A program made the translations under genes and the position numbers. A DNA stretch of 64,000 bases, from assembly GCF_015207735.1 (NCBI RefSeq), contig NZ_JADEWG010000009.1, forward strand, positions 28,162-92,161. Direction: 5' to 3'. A model generated the notes under the pieces. The model was not told where the DNA came from, searched no databases, and saw nothing but the letters and a program-made list of their open reading frames with translations. This document shows, one piece after another, positions 25,556-34,004 of this stretch; the stretch's first letter is position 1; every line of letters starts with the position of its first letter. This DNA is from [Phormidium] sp. LEGE 05292. Its GTDB lineage: Bacteria > Cyanobacteriota > Cyanobacteriia > Cyanobacteriales > Aerosakkonemataceae.

Positions 25556-27354
25556 AATAATGACAGTTGGGTGTAATTTCTTTCCTTGTCAGCATCCAAA
25601 ACTGTTCTAATTTCATTTCGTTTTTTTGCCATCAAATTCAGGTAGTAATTCACCGCATATTCTCCGGCTGCTGTTACTCCATTCATCCCCTGGTAAAATG
25701 TGACAATATCCCCTGGTTTACCTAAAGCTAACAAAACTTTTTCATTAGCTCTAATCTTGCGAGTAATTTGGATTTCTTCTAGTGGCAGTTTACCAGATAA
25801 AATCACTTTTTCCAGTTGTTGATAATATGCTTCTGCTGCTGTTTCTGATTCTATGAAATGAGTCAGGTAGTTAACTGGGAATTCCTTTTCTAAACGAGAG
25901 CGATCGCGTTTTTTCCAAATCCCTTTTTTTGTTATACTACCATCATGATGCCACAATATATAATTTTTAGCACCTTTGCTGGGAACAAACATAGCTAAAG
26001 CTGTTGTTTCTAACTCAATATTAATCCCAGAAGGCATCGCATCAGATACCGTTTGCCAAACTAATTGGGGTGTGGGATGGCTAAAGAATACCCCATCAGT
26101 ATCCGATTCAATTTGAATGGCATCAACCGATTTGAGTACCGATATAATATGCTGAAGAATCCGCCTACCATAAGCTGTTACCAATGCCGCTGCTGCCATA
26201 TCATTAAAGCCAACTCCACCCGTACCATAAAAGCCAAATAAGGAATTGATTAACACTTTTAGCGCACTGTCAGCTTGTTTAGCTACCATGTCACCAAGTT
26301 TCCCTTTAGCTTTAAGTTTCAGCCTTTCTTTGGTTAAGTAATCCAGAATATCTAAAGCAACTCTTTTGTCATCTTTTTGCGAACAAATGCCATATTTGAG
26401 CATTATTGAAGGGTAGAGGCTCGACACATCAATTTTGACAATATTACGGTACAATCCCGGTACTGAAATTACCAATCCGCCGACAAATTTCACCTTCAAG
26501 TCAGCTTTTGGTTTAACATCAGGATAAAACGATTGTAATACCCGTTGCCATTTAGTCGCATTACCAGCCAGTGCTAATTGTTGCAAATTCATTCCCGCTA
26601 CAATCAACGATTCATACCAATAGCTAGGAACTAACTGTTCGGCAATTAATTTAGTATCCTCTAAATCAAATTGCAAATATTGTTGAATAGTTAACCATCC
26701 TTGACTTCCCTCTCCTTGCTGCCAACATTCTTGAATTTGATTGTAGGATAGAGTTAATCTCCGTTCTTTCCTCAATCCCATTTCTAGCACCACATTTTTT
26801 AGAGAATAAGAAGGAGTCAAAGATTTGGTAATAAAATCCCAGCGCAATACGCAGATATAAACATCTACATGATTGCTATTTTTATAGCTGACTTCATTAA
26901 CTTTAATCGGCGTACCAAAAGTTTGAGCACTGGGAATTTGACGAGAAGAAGTTGAAAGCTGGAAATGATGTTTGATATTTAACAAATTCAGCCTGGTAAT
27001 GATGAATGGTAAATCAAAAGCCATGCCATTGTAAGTTAACAACACTTCAGGATTGACTGATTCTAAATAAGCTAAAAACTCTTGCAATAAATACGCTTCA
27101 TCTGCGTGCATAAAGATTTGTACATCCAATGATTCTCTAAGACAACCAATCGCAATAATTCGTTCTTTTGTAGCATCTAAACCTGTAGTTTCGATATCTA
27201 GAATCACCTGACGCAGTTGATTGTATGGTTTAAGTTGAACAGTTGGGAACCATTCATGTTTTGCTGTATTGTCAGTATAAAAGATATCAAGTTCCTCTTC
27301 TTGGACAATCATTTCTTTACCAATTAACTGACAAAATTGACGATGGTCGTACAT
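25552..27354 (-). CDS. Compact family B DNA polymerase with 3'-5' exonuclease
   Basis: 600-aa PolB, shorter than E. coli Pol II (783 aa). The exonuclease is intact by motif: DIETTG (53-58), YNGMAFD (108-114) and YLQFDLED (226-233). The polymerase is intact too: motif A DVSSLYPSIM (309-318), motif B KVLINSLFGFYG (366-377) and motif C SDTDGV (417-422), with both aspartates. It ends QLSLF (596-600), a textbook beta-clamp-binding peptide. With the resident clamp, loader, SSB and primase it is very likely the replicative or a dedicated polymerase of this element. Leader: AGGAGG-like GGAGG 13 nt before ATG and a hairpin 34 nt before it. Confidence 0.93.
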   Translation of the reverse strand: MYDHRQFCQLIGKEMIVQEEELDIFYTDNTAKHEWFPTVQLKPYNQLRQVILDIETTGLDATKERIIAIGCLRESLDVQIFMHADEAYLLQEFLAYLESVNPEVLLTYNGMAFDLPFIITRLNLLNIKHHFQLSTSSRQIPSAQTFGTPIKVNEVSYKNSNHVDVYICVLRWDFITKSLTPSYSLKNVVLEMGLRKERRLTLSYNQIQECWQQGEGSQGWLTIQQYLQFDLEDTKLIAEQLVPSYWYESLIVAGMNLQQLALAGNATKWQRVLQSFYPDVKPKADLKVKFVGGLVISVPGLYRNIVKIDVSSLYPSIMLKYGICSQKDDKRVALDILDYLTKERLKLKAKGKLGDMVAKQADSALKVLINSLFGFYGTGGVGFNDMAAAALVTAYGRRILQHIISVLKSVDAIQIESDTDGVFFSHPTPQLVWQTVSDAMPSGINIELETTALAMFVPSKGAKNYILWHHDGSITKKGIWKKRDRSRLEKEFPVNYLTHFIESETAAEAYYQQLEKVILSGKLPLEEIQITRKIRANEKVLLALGKPGDIVTFYQGMNGVTAAGEYAVNYYLNLMAKKRNEIRTVLDADKERNYTQLSLF

Positions 27355-27388
27355 ATTTTTTATTCCTCCAATGCTAAATGAAATTAGG

Positions 27389-27407
27389 CTGAAGCTAATT
27401 ACTTCAG
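27389..27407 (-). promoter_or_regulatory. Leader hairpin before polB
   Basis: CTGAAG-TAATTAG-CTTCAG (minus strand), 6-bp stem with a 7-nt loop, 34 nt before the ATG. Larger loop than the UNAC family but the same placement. Confidence 0.55.
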
Positions 27408-27436
27408 TCTGAATTGTGGTTATAAAGAAGCGTAGA

Positions 27437-28768
27437 TTAACTGATTAATTGCAGACGAGTATTAGTACCAACTGCTTGCGATAATGCTGACTCCAAACGT
27501 GCAACTGGAACTTTATTCTTTAATGCTTCCGAACTAATTTTGATAGTAGCAGTTCCCGCTTCTAATGCTACTAATTTTCCATGCTGTTGCAGCAATGCCT
27601 TGATACTAAGTGGCAATTGTTTTAGTGTTTGCGTCCAGATATCTGTTGACGAAGATTGCTGATTGACAGTAGGATTTTGATTCCCTACTGTCAACAATCC
27701 AACCAACGTGATTTCTAACCATAAATGAGGACAGTTAGAACTTTTCAGTTGTGCTTCTGTAGCACGCAGATATTCTTGACCTGCTAAAATATCAGCTACT
27801 TGCCAACTAGAAGCATTTGCACATAACTGCTGCCAAGTTGCTGCGGTACAAGCTGCTAAATCTTCCCGATTAGGTGCAGTTTTAGCAATTAACAAATCGC
27901 GGTAAAATCCAACTAAATCTTGTAAAATAGTTAGAGGTTCTCGTCCGCTTTCTATTAATTGCCGACTTCGGTCAATTAACTTTTCTGGGTTATTGCTAAT
28001 TACTGCTTCCAGCATTGCCAATAAATCATCTTCTGGTACTGCACCAACTAACTCCCAAATTTGTTCTTTGCTAATTTCACCTGATAGTAAGCTTAATTGT
28101 TCTAGCAAACTTTCAGCATCTCGCATTCCTCCTTGTGCGATTTGACCAATTAATGTTAATGCTTCATCTGTAATATTGATATCTTCTGCTGTAGCAATAT
28201 AACGCAGATGATTGACCATTGCTGTCAATTCTATGCGTCGGAAATCGAATCGTTGACAGCGAGAAATGATTGTAGCTAAAACTCGTTGCGGGTCAGTAGT
28301 GGCTAACACAAATACTACTGCATTTGGAGGTTCTTCTAGTGTTTTGAGTAAAGCATTCATCGCCGCACTAGAAAGTCCATGAACTTCATCAATCACATAT
28401 ACTTTATAGCGACATTGTGCGGGAGTAAATTGGCTAGCAGAGATAATTTCTCGGACATTTTCTACTCCGGTATGACTAGCCGCATCAATTTCAATTACAT
28501 CTAAGCATGACCCTGATGCTATGCTTTGACAAATCTCACATTTACCGCATGGTGTTGCCGTTGGTTGTTCGCTTGCTTGGCAGTTGAGAGATTTAGCTAG
28601 TATTCTAGCACTAGAAGTTTTTCCTGTTCCTCTAGAACCAGTAAATAGATATGCAGGTGCTATTTGTTGGCTATTGATGGCATTAGTTAAGGTAGTAGCA
28701 ATTGCATTTTGACCTACTAATTCGGCAAAGGTTTGGGGACGATATTTTTGATGAAATGGGATGTACAT
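27437..28768 (-). CDS. dnaX: Clamp-loader DnaX (gamma-length)
   Basis: 443-aa AAA+ ATPase opening YIPFHQKYRPQTFAELVGQ. Walker A is GSRGTGKT (44-51), zinc cysteines are at C63, C74, C77 and C80, and Walker B is VYVIDEVHGLS, followed by SSAAMNALLKTLEEPP and the SRC motif. The length is that of gamma: the long tau tail that binds DnaB and the PolC/DnaE alpha subunit is missing, which fits a loader serving a PolB instead. It is the first of the loader genes in the transcription direction and lies upstream of polB. Confidence 0.92.
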   Translation of the reverse strand: MYIPFHQKYRPQTFAELVGQNAIATTLTNAINSQQIAPAYLFTGSRGTGKTSSARILAKSLNCQASEQPTATPCGKCEICQSIASGSCLDVIEIDAASHTGVENVREIISASQFTPAQCRYKVYVIDEVHGLSSAAMNALLKTLEEPPNAVVFVLATTDPQRVLATIISRCQRFDFRRIELTAMVNHLRYIATAEDINITDEALTLIGQIAQGGMRDAESLLEQLSLLSGEISKEQIWELVGAVPEDDLLAMLEAVISNNPEKLIDRSRQLIESGREPLTILQDLVGFYRDLLIAKTAPNREDLAACTAATWQQLCANASSWQVADILAGQEYLRATEAQLKSSNCPHLWLEITLVGLLTVGNQNPTVNQQSSSTDIWTQTLKQLPLSIKALLQQHGKLVALEAGTATIKISSEALKNKVPVARLESALSQAVGTNTRLQLIS

Positions 28769-28786
28769 TGCTGTGGTGTTGTGAAA

Positions 28787-29149
28787 TTAATACTCGGATG
28801 GCAACAGTAGGATTTGGTCGGCTAAGAACAACTTGATAGTAGTTAATGGGAAGTCTGTATAAGGAATGTTTTGGGTAACTACTGGTTCGTTGTTACTATC
28901 TGATTGGCAAGTGAGAACAGCAGATTTATCTGGTGCTACTGTTAATTGCCAAAGTTGAAATTCGGCTAAATCTTGTTGGCAAAGTAGCTGTGGGGTTTGA
29001 TAGGAAGCAATGGCATCTAGTAACCAAAATGCTTGTCCTTGCGTTGTTAAATACTTGACTCCATCGGTATAATAAATATTGCCCAAAGAATGCTGATAAA
29101 TGTTATCAGTTCCGGTAAAGGCATCTAATTCTGCTTGGGTTAAAGCCAT
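28787..29149 (-). CDS. Small protein of unknown function in the replication operon
   Basis: 120 aa from ATG 29149, supported by GGAG 9 nt upstream. A longer frame (29173) would overlap the GIY-YIG gene. The sequence (GTDNIYQHSLGNIYYTDGVK, AFWLLDAIASYQTPQLL, LWQLTVAPDKSAVLTCQSD) looks like a compact alpha/beta domain. From memory, similar proteins annotated DUF6876 occur in mobile elements, but I hold that loosely. A UAAC-loop hairpin lies 31 nt upstream. Confidence 0.6.
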   Translation of the reverse strand: MALTQAELDAFTGTDNIYQHSLGNIYYTDGVKYLTTQGQAFWLLDAIASYQTPQLLCQQDLAEFQLWQLTVAPDKSAVLTCQSDSNNEPVVTQNIPYTDFPLTTIKLFLADQILLLPSEY

Positions 29150-29162
29150 CAGTTTTACTCCT

Positions 29163-29462
29163 TTAATTCTCACCTCTTATGGCGTTAGCCGGAGCAAAAC
29201 TGGAATTGATGGGATGACAAATTGGACAAAATCTTCGGCTATTTTTCTGGCGTTTGAGTGTTCTTTCTAAAGAACGGTCTCCAATCCAAACTTCTGCTAA
29301 TCTAAAAGTTATTCCCCGTTCTTTTGCTACTTGACACAGCCTCGCACCTCGACCAAGCCGATGTTCCCTAATTCTTTCATCCAAATCTTTGGCATATCCT
29401 AAATAATGTTGAGTTGGTCTAGTAGGATTGATGCGTCGATCGAAATGTAGTAAATAAACCAT
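29163..29462 (-). CDS. GIY-YIG-type nuclease domain protein
   Basis: 99-aa single-domain protein of the UvrC-like GIY-YIG fold: VYLLHFD in place of GIYYI, then HYLGYAKDLDERIREHRLG with the catalytic-type Arg, RGARLCQVAKERGITFRLAE and ERTLKRQKN. The last ~25 residues carry CPIC. Standalone proteins of this size and layout are common in bacteria. A structure-specific nicking role next to replication genes is inferred. A UCAC-loop hairpin lies 35 nt upstream, and the gene ends 13 nt before the next start. Confidence 0.8.
   Translation of the reverse strand: MVYLLHFDRRINPTRPTQHYLGYAKDLDERIREHRLGRGARLCQVAKERGITFRLAEVWIGDRSLERTLKRQKNSRRFCPICHPINSSFAPANAIRGEN
29181..29190 (-). promoter_or_regulatory. 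UNAC-type hairpin before the 120-aa gene (UAAC loop)
   Basis: GGC-TAAC-GCC (minus strand), 3-bp stem, overlapping the end of the GIY-YIG gene, 31 nt before ATG 29149. Shortened stem, probably because it must also encode protein. Confidence 0.5.
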
Positions 29463-29497
29463 GCGAAAGTATCAACAAAATCATCAATTCCTCTCAG

Positions 29498-29507
29498 TGC
29501 GTGAGCA
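29498..29507 (-). promoter_or_regulatory. UNAC-type hairpin before the GIY-YIG gene (UCAC loop)
   Basis: TGC-TCAC-GCA (minus strand), 3-bp stem, 35 nt before the ATG at 29462. Confidence 0.5.
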
Positions 29508-29585
29508 ACAAAAAAACATAGCTTCTTTAGTATTTGGAAACACTACAATTTCAAAGAGAGTAGAAGTTGTTTTAGGGAGTGAAGT

Positions 29586-30251
29586 ATGGCAACTTATTTA
29601 GTCACGGGTGCTAATCGGGGAATTGGTTATGAATACTGTCGTCAATTGCAACTACGAGGTGATGTTGTGATTGCTGTTTGCCGTAGTGCTTCTGAAGAAT
29701 TGAAACAGTTAGGGGTGCAGGTTGAAGAAGAAATTGATATCACCTCTGATGCTTCGGTTGCAGATTTAGTCACTCGCATGGGTGATACGAGGATTGATGT
29801 GTTGATTAACAATGCGGGAATTATCAAGCGCGTCACATTAGAAGAGTTGGATTTTGATAACATTCGGGAACAGTTTGAGGTAAATGCTTTAGGAACCTTG
29901 CGAGTTACTCATGCACTACTACCAAATCTCCATGCAGGTTCTAAGATTGTGATTATGACGAGTCGGATGGGTTCAATAGGGGACAATACCTCTGGTAGTT
30001 CTTATGGTTATCGGATGTCAAAAGTAGCATTGTCAATGGCTGGCAAATCGCTCTCTCACGACCTCAAAGGACGTGGAATTGCAGTGGCGATACTGCATCC
30101 CGGTTTAGTGCAAACTCGCATGACCAATTTTACATCTGGTGGCATTACGCCGGAAGAGTCGGTGAAGGGGTTGTTGGCTCGGATTGACGAGTTAACCCTG
30201 GAGAATACAGGCACCTTTTGGCACGCTAATGGTGAGGTGCTGCCGTGGTAG
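29586..30251 (+). CDS. SDR-family oxidoreductase
   Basis: 221-aa short-chain dehydrogenase. The NAD(P) motif is TGANRGIG near the N-terminus, followed by NNAG (LINNAGIIKRV), a serine-containing strand (IVIMTSRMGSI) and the catalytic YxxxK as YRMSK, then the HPGLVQTRMT loop. The cofactor pattern and active site are complete; the substrate cannot be told. GGGAG precedes the ATG. It is an ordinary metabolic passenger between the replication module and the restriction-modification operon. Confidence 0.9.
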   Translation: MATYLVTGANRGIGYEYCRQLQLRGDVVIAVCRSASEELKQLGVQVEEEIDITSDASVADLVTRMGDTRIDVLINNAGIIKRVTLEELDFDNIREQFEVNALGTLRVTHALLPNLHAGSKIVIMTSRMGSIGDNTSGSSYGYRMSKVALSMAGKSLSHDLKGRGIAVAILHPGLVQTRMTNFTSGGITPEESVKGLLARIDELTLENTGTFWHANGEVLPW

Positions 30252-30371
30252 GTGAATGACGCAGATTGGAAGGAGTGGGAGCTATCCTTTTACAAGCGAT
30301 TTTCCAGAAAAACTCCGTGTTCTCACGAGTCATGGCAGGATGTTGTGAAGTACAGACCTTTTTGAAATAGA

Positions 30372-30412
30372 TGTTTAAATTATTGAATAGAATTTAAACA
30401 TAGCAGTATAAT
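30372..30412 (+). promoter_or_regulatory. Promoter with inverted-repeat operator for the MTase operon
   Basis: TTGAAT (30383-30388), an 18-bp spacer and TATAAT (30407-30412) form a good sigma-70 promoter. TGTTTAAATT (30372-30381) and its exact complement AATTTAAACA (30391-30400) flank and cover the -35. A MerR-type regulator binding here would autoregulate the operon. The predicted transcription start is near 30419. Confidence 0.7.
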
Positions 30413-30444
30413 CCTTAATGTGCAGTGATATAGAGGGGATTGCT

Positions 30445-30954
30445 GTGGTTAGTGGGTTCACTCGTCAGGAAACTCTAGCTCTAACTGGGATAAGTTCGGG
30501 TAGATTAAGCTATCTAGACCGGACAGGGCTTGTTGTGCCTGAAAAGTTTGGCAATCCCAAGCACCCCAAAGTTGTATATAGTTGGCAGCAAGTTCTGGAA
30601 ATAAAAACGATCGAACGGCTGCGGGAAAAACTATCACTTCAGGAAATCCGTAAGGTACTTGAGTTTTTGAAGCTGAAGGAGCATAAGCCCTCATTCTTTG
30701 CTCATAGCCTTGTTTTCGTTAACTCACAGCTTTATTTGATTGAAGATCTGAAGGACTTTGGGTTGATAGTCTTAGAAGCTTCTGGTAGTAACCAGGGACA
30801 GGTTGTGATTCAGGAAGTTGGGCCCGTTGGTGATGTAATAGCTGAATTATGGAAAGAGGCGCAGAAACATCATGTATTAGATTTTGATAAGCGTTCTGGA
30901 ATTTCGTTGAATGACACTACCTATCAGAAGATTGTCGTTGGGGAGGTTAACTAG
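30445..30954 (+). CDS. MerR-like HTH regulator of the restriction-modification operon
   Basis: Helix-turn-helix protein with the MerR layout: FTRQETLALTGISSGRLSYL then a wing (VYSWQQVLEIKTIERL) and SLQEIRKVLEFLK. The C-terminal ~70 residues are unassigned. I place the start at GTG 30445 (169 aa), because GAGGGG lies 6 nt upstream and the promoter's start point falls at about 30419, next to the alternative ATG 30418. It ends 2 nt before the methyltransferase gene. It probably acts like a control protein that delays restriction. The inverted repeat at 30372-30400 is its likely site. Confidence 0.75.
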   Translation: MVSGFTRQETLALTGISSGRLSYLDRTGLVVPEKFGNPKHPKVVYSWQQVLEIKTIERLREKLSLQEIRKVLEFLKLKEHKPSFFAHSLVFVNSQLYLIEDLKDFGLIVLEASGSNQGQVVIQEVGPVGDVIAELWKEAQKHHVLDFDKRSGISLNDTTYQKIVVGEVN

Positions 30955-30956
30955 CG

Positions 30957-33900
30957 ATGTCTTCCAGATCTACTACAGAGATTCTATATCAGCGTGTGAT
31001 GGAGGAAACAGGCTTCTACAGGAATGGTGTGCCTACTTCAGGTGTGATAGAAGCTGAATCTCTCCGTAATAATAATCAACAGCTTGAGAAGCGGATTAAA
31101 TACAGCGCTGTTATCGATCCAAATCAAATTAATGCTACGGCTATATTTGAGTTGTCTGGATCGCCCTGCATTTATTTCACTCAGCTAGATCGATCCGATC
31201 CCGATCCTAGAGAGTTAGCACGTTTGCACAAACTGTCTTGGAATCATGGTTTAGCACCGATGCTGTGGGTGGTGACACCTACAAATGTGCGCCTGTATAA
31301 CTGCTACTCCGAGCCTACAGAAGACGATCCTAATCGTAATTTAATTAAGCTTTTTGAAAATACCGAAGCAAGCTTGAAGCAACTCAACGAACACGCTAGT
31401 CGGCTTCAGATTGAATCTGGAGAATTTTGGAAATGGCAGAATGCAAGGCAGATCGATCGCAAGAAACGAGTCGATCGAGTTTTAGTAGAAGACTTACAAG
31501 AAGCTGAGAAGAAGCTCAGAGAACAAGGGCTGGAATCTCAAGTCGCTCATGCTCTTTTAATGCAATCTATCTTTGTTGCTTATCTTCAGGATCGAGGCAT
31601 TTTAGATGCAGAATTCTTCCAGTCTCACTTCAACGTAGATAGCTTTATCGATTTGTTGGATGACTCATCAGCCACTAGCAGACTGTTTGAATGGCTACAG
31701 GTGACATTCAATGGAGATATGTTTCCAGTAGCCTCAAGTCGTTTCCAGAATTCTTATAAAGCAAAACATCTTGAAACTATTAAAGACTTAGTAGGTGGCA
31801 CGATAGATATCAAAACAGGTCAAGGAAGGCTTTGGCGTTTTTATGATTTTAAAGTGATTCCTGTTGAACTCATCAGTTCAATCTATGAAAACTTCCTCTA
31901 CTCCAAAGACTCCAAAACAGCCGAAGAAACGAGCGTACACTATACACCTGTTAATTTAGTTGATTTAGTGCTGGATGAGGTTTTTCAGAAACTTGATGGT
32001 GGTGCCAAAATTTTAGATCTAGCATGTGGTTCAGGTTTATTTTTAGTTGAGTCTCTTCGGAGATTAGTAGTAAAACGTTGTGTGAGTGGAGAAGAACCAT
32101 CTCGACAGCTTATTCGTGAAACTCTATACAATCAAATATATGGTGTAGATATTGAACCACAAGCAGTTCAGATTGCTGCATTTAGTTTATATCTCACAGC
32201 TTTAGAACTTGATCGAGAATTAGAACAATACAAACACCTATTAAGTAACTTAAAATTTCAGCCTTTAATAGGGAGAAATCTATTCTCTTGTGATGCTTTT
32301 GATGATAAAGCTGCCTTCAACAGTGTAGAGGCTCTTGCCAATAAAAAAATTCACGCAATTGTAGGAAATCCTCCTTGGACTAAATCGAAGTTTACGAAGT
32401 CAGCTTCAAAATATTGCCAACGTAAACGCCCTGAACAAGGATATCCAAAAGGGTATCCTTTAGCTTATGGCGATCCACCCGATCAAGCATTTCTGTGGCG
32501 TGCTAGTGACTTTTCAAATGAAAATACACAAATTGGGCTAATTTTACATGCGAGAGCGTTTTTCAGTAATTTCTCAGAAGCTAAAGAAGCAAAAGAAGCT
32601 CTTTTAATGCACTTTAAGCCGAGAGTAATTATCAACTTGTCCAAACTGTATAGAGAAAACTTATTTCCTAATTCCGAAGCTCCGGCACTTATTTTAATTG
32701 CAGAAGGATATCGTTCAGAAGCGAGGGATTTTTGTTATTTTGTTTGTCCACAGCGTTCTGTAGATTATAGAAAACATGGAATTCTAGAGATTGGGGCTGA
32801 AAATATTAAAAAGTTGCCAGTTTCCGGTGTGGCATCAGATGCCGATATGCTCAAAATTGCCACATGGGGAGGTGCTAGAGATTTAGCACTAATTCAAAGA
32901 TTAAGAGAATCATTTCAAAGTATTGAAAAAGTAGCAGAAAAGCCTTTTAGAAATGGATTCAAGCTGGGTAATTGTAGTCAAGAAGTACCACAAGCATTCA
33001 AGAAAAAAAAATGGCTCCCTTCGGGAGTAATGCCAAAATATAGAATTGATGCAGCTACATTAGATGTTCTTCCATATAGCAGATTGGAAGCTCCAAGAGA
33101 CTATCAAACCTACAAAGCTCCGTTAGTTATAGTCCCTGAGAAAGTCGAATCAACAGGGATTTTTTCGGCTTTTAGTAGCGAAGATATTGTGTATCCGAAG
33201 AGTTATTATGGGCTTTCAATTTCAGAAGACTCTAAATCTTTGGCTCACTACCTAAATGGCATTATTAACTCTTCCTTAACAAGTTATTTTTTGTTTATGA
33301 CAGCCTCATCATGGGGAGTCGCTCGTAAGACACTGATGATGCAGGATATAGCGCGTCTTCCTGTTCCTTCTCCTACTGAAAGTAATGCACATATTGTTTC
33401 TCAAATCATTGACTTGGAGAAGCGATTGATTGAGCATCATAATACTCCTACCCATTTAAAGGTAAAGAAAAAGCTTGATGATGCTGTATTTAGTCTTTAT
33501 GGTTTAGATGAGACAGAGCAAATTTTAGTCAATGATGCTGTCAGCATAACCATTGACTTGTATATGAATCGAGAAGAATCAGCAGCCTTACAACGACCCC
33601 AGATTTCTGAATTAGAGCTATACGCCATAAAACTCATTAGCGTAATTCAACCCTTTCTCCAAACTTTGCGCCAAAGGGTATTAGTAGCTGATGTTATAGA
33701 GGTTAGTAAATCACCTTTACAAGTAGTTAAGTTTAGCTTCGTACCTGCACCTGGACGAGAGCAAATTGTTCAGACTACTCAAGTTCAAGAGTTAAAAACG
33801 ATTCTGAATCGAATTGCTGAACAGTTGCCGAAACAAATCGCCGAGCGAGTTTATACACGCCGAGATTTGCGAATATATACTAACCAAGATATTTACATCA

Positions 33901-34004
33901 TAAAACCTGCTCAGAAACGCTATTGGAGCCGCTCTGCTGGTCTAAATGATGCTGACCTTATTTTGTCTGAACATTTGAGGGTAAATCGTGCTGCCATTGG
34001 ATGA
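30957..34004 (+). CDS. N6-adenine DNA methyltransferase (class I, Eco57I/BREX-like layout)
   Basis: 1015 aa. A ~150-residue N-terminal domain (FELSGSPCIYFTQLD, LAPMLWVVTPTNVRLYN) precedes a helical region. The methylase core has HYTPVNLVDLVLDEV, motif I ILDLACGSGLFLVESL (~residue 351) and motif IV IVGNPPW (~467). A long target-recognition-type C-terminal part contains repeated ARLPVPSPT-type junctions. It overlaps the following restriction-endonuclease-like gene by 17 nt. No PglZ or other BREX partner is present, so a type II-like R-M arrangement is the simplest reading. Confidence 0.88.
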   Translation: MSSRSTTEILYQRVMEETGFYRNGVPTSGVIEAESLRNNNQQLEKRIKYSAVIDPNQINATAIFELSGSPCIYFTQLDRSDPDPRELARLHKLSWNHGLAPMLWVVTPTNVRLYNCYSEPTEDDPNRNLIKLFENTEASLKQLNEHASRLQIESGEFWKWQNARQIDRKKRVDRVLVEDLQEAEKKLREQGLESQVAHALLMQSIFVAYLQDRGILDAEFFQSHFNVDSFIDLLDDSSATSRLFEWLQVTFNGDMFPVASSRFQNSYKAKHLETIKDLVGGTIDIKTGQGRLWRFYDFKVIPVELISSIYENFLYSKDSKTAEETSVHYTPVNLVDLVLDEVFQKLDGGAKILDLACGSGLFLVESLRRLVVKRCVSGEEPSRQLIRETLYNQIYGVDIEPQAVQIAAFSLYLTALELDRELEQYKHLLSNLKFQPLIGRNLFSCDAFDDKAAFNSVEALANKKIHAIVGNPPWTKSKFTKSASKYCQRKRPEQGYPKGYPLAYGDPPDQAFLWRASDFSNENTQIGLILHARAFFSNFSEAKEAKEALLMHFKPRVIINLSKLYRENLFPNSEAPALILIAEGYRSEARDFCYFVCPQRSVDYRKHGILEIGAENIKKLPVSGVASDADMLKIATWGGARDLALIQRLRESFQSIEKVAEKPFRNGFKLGNCSQEVPQAFKKKKWLPSGVMPKYRIDAATLDVLPYSRLEAPRDYQTYKAPLVIVPEKVESTGIFSAFSSEDIVYPKSYYGLSISEDSKSLAHYLNGIINSSLTSYFLFMTASSWGVARKTLMMQDIARLPVPSPTESNAHIVSQIIDLEKRLIEHHNTPTHLKVKKKLDDAVFSLYGLDETEQILVNDAVSITIDLYMNREESAALQRPQISELELYAIKLISVIQPFLQTLRQRVLVADVIEVSKSPLQVVKFSFVPAPGREQIVQTTQVQELKTILNRIAEQLPKQIAERVYTRRDLRIYTNQDIYIIKPAQKRYWSRSAGLNDADLILSEHLRVNRAAIG

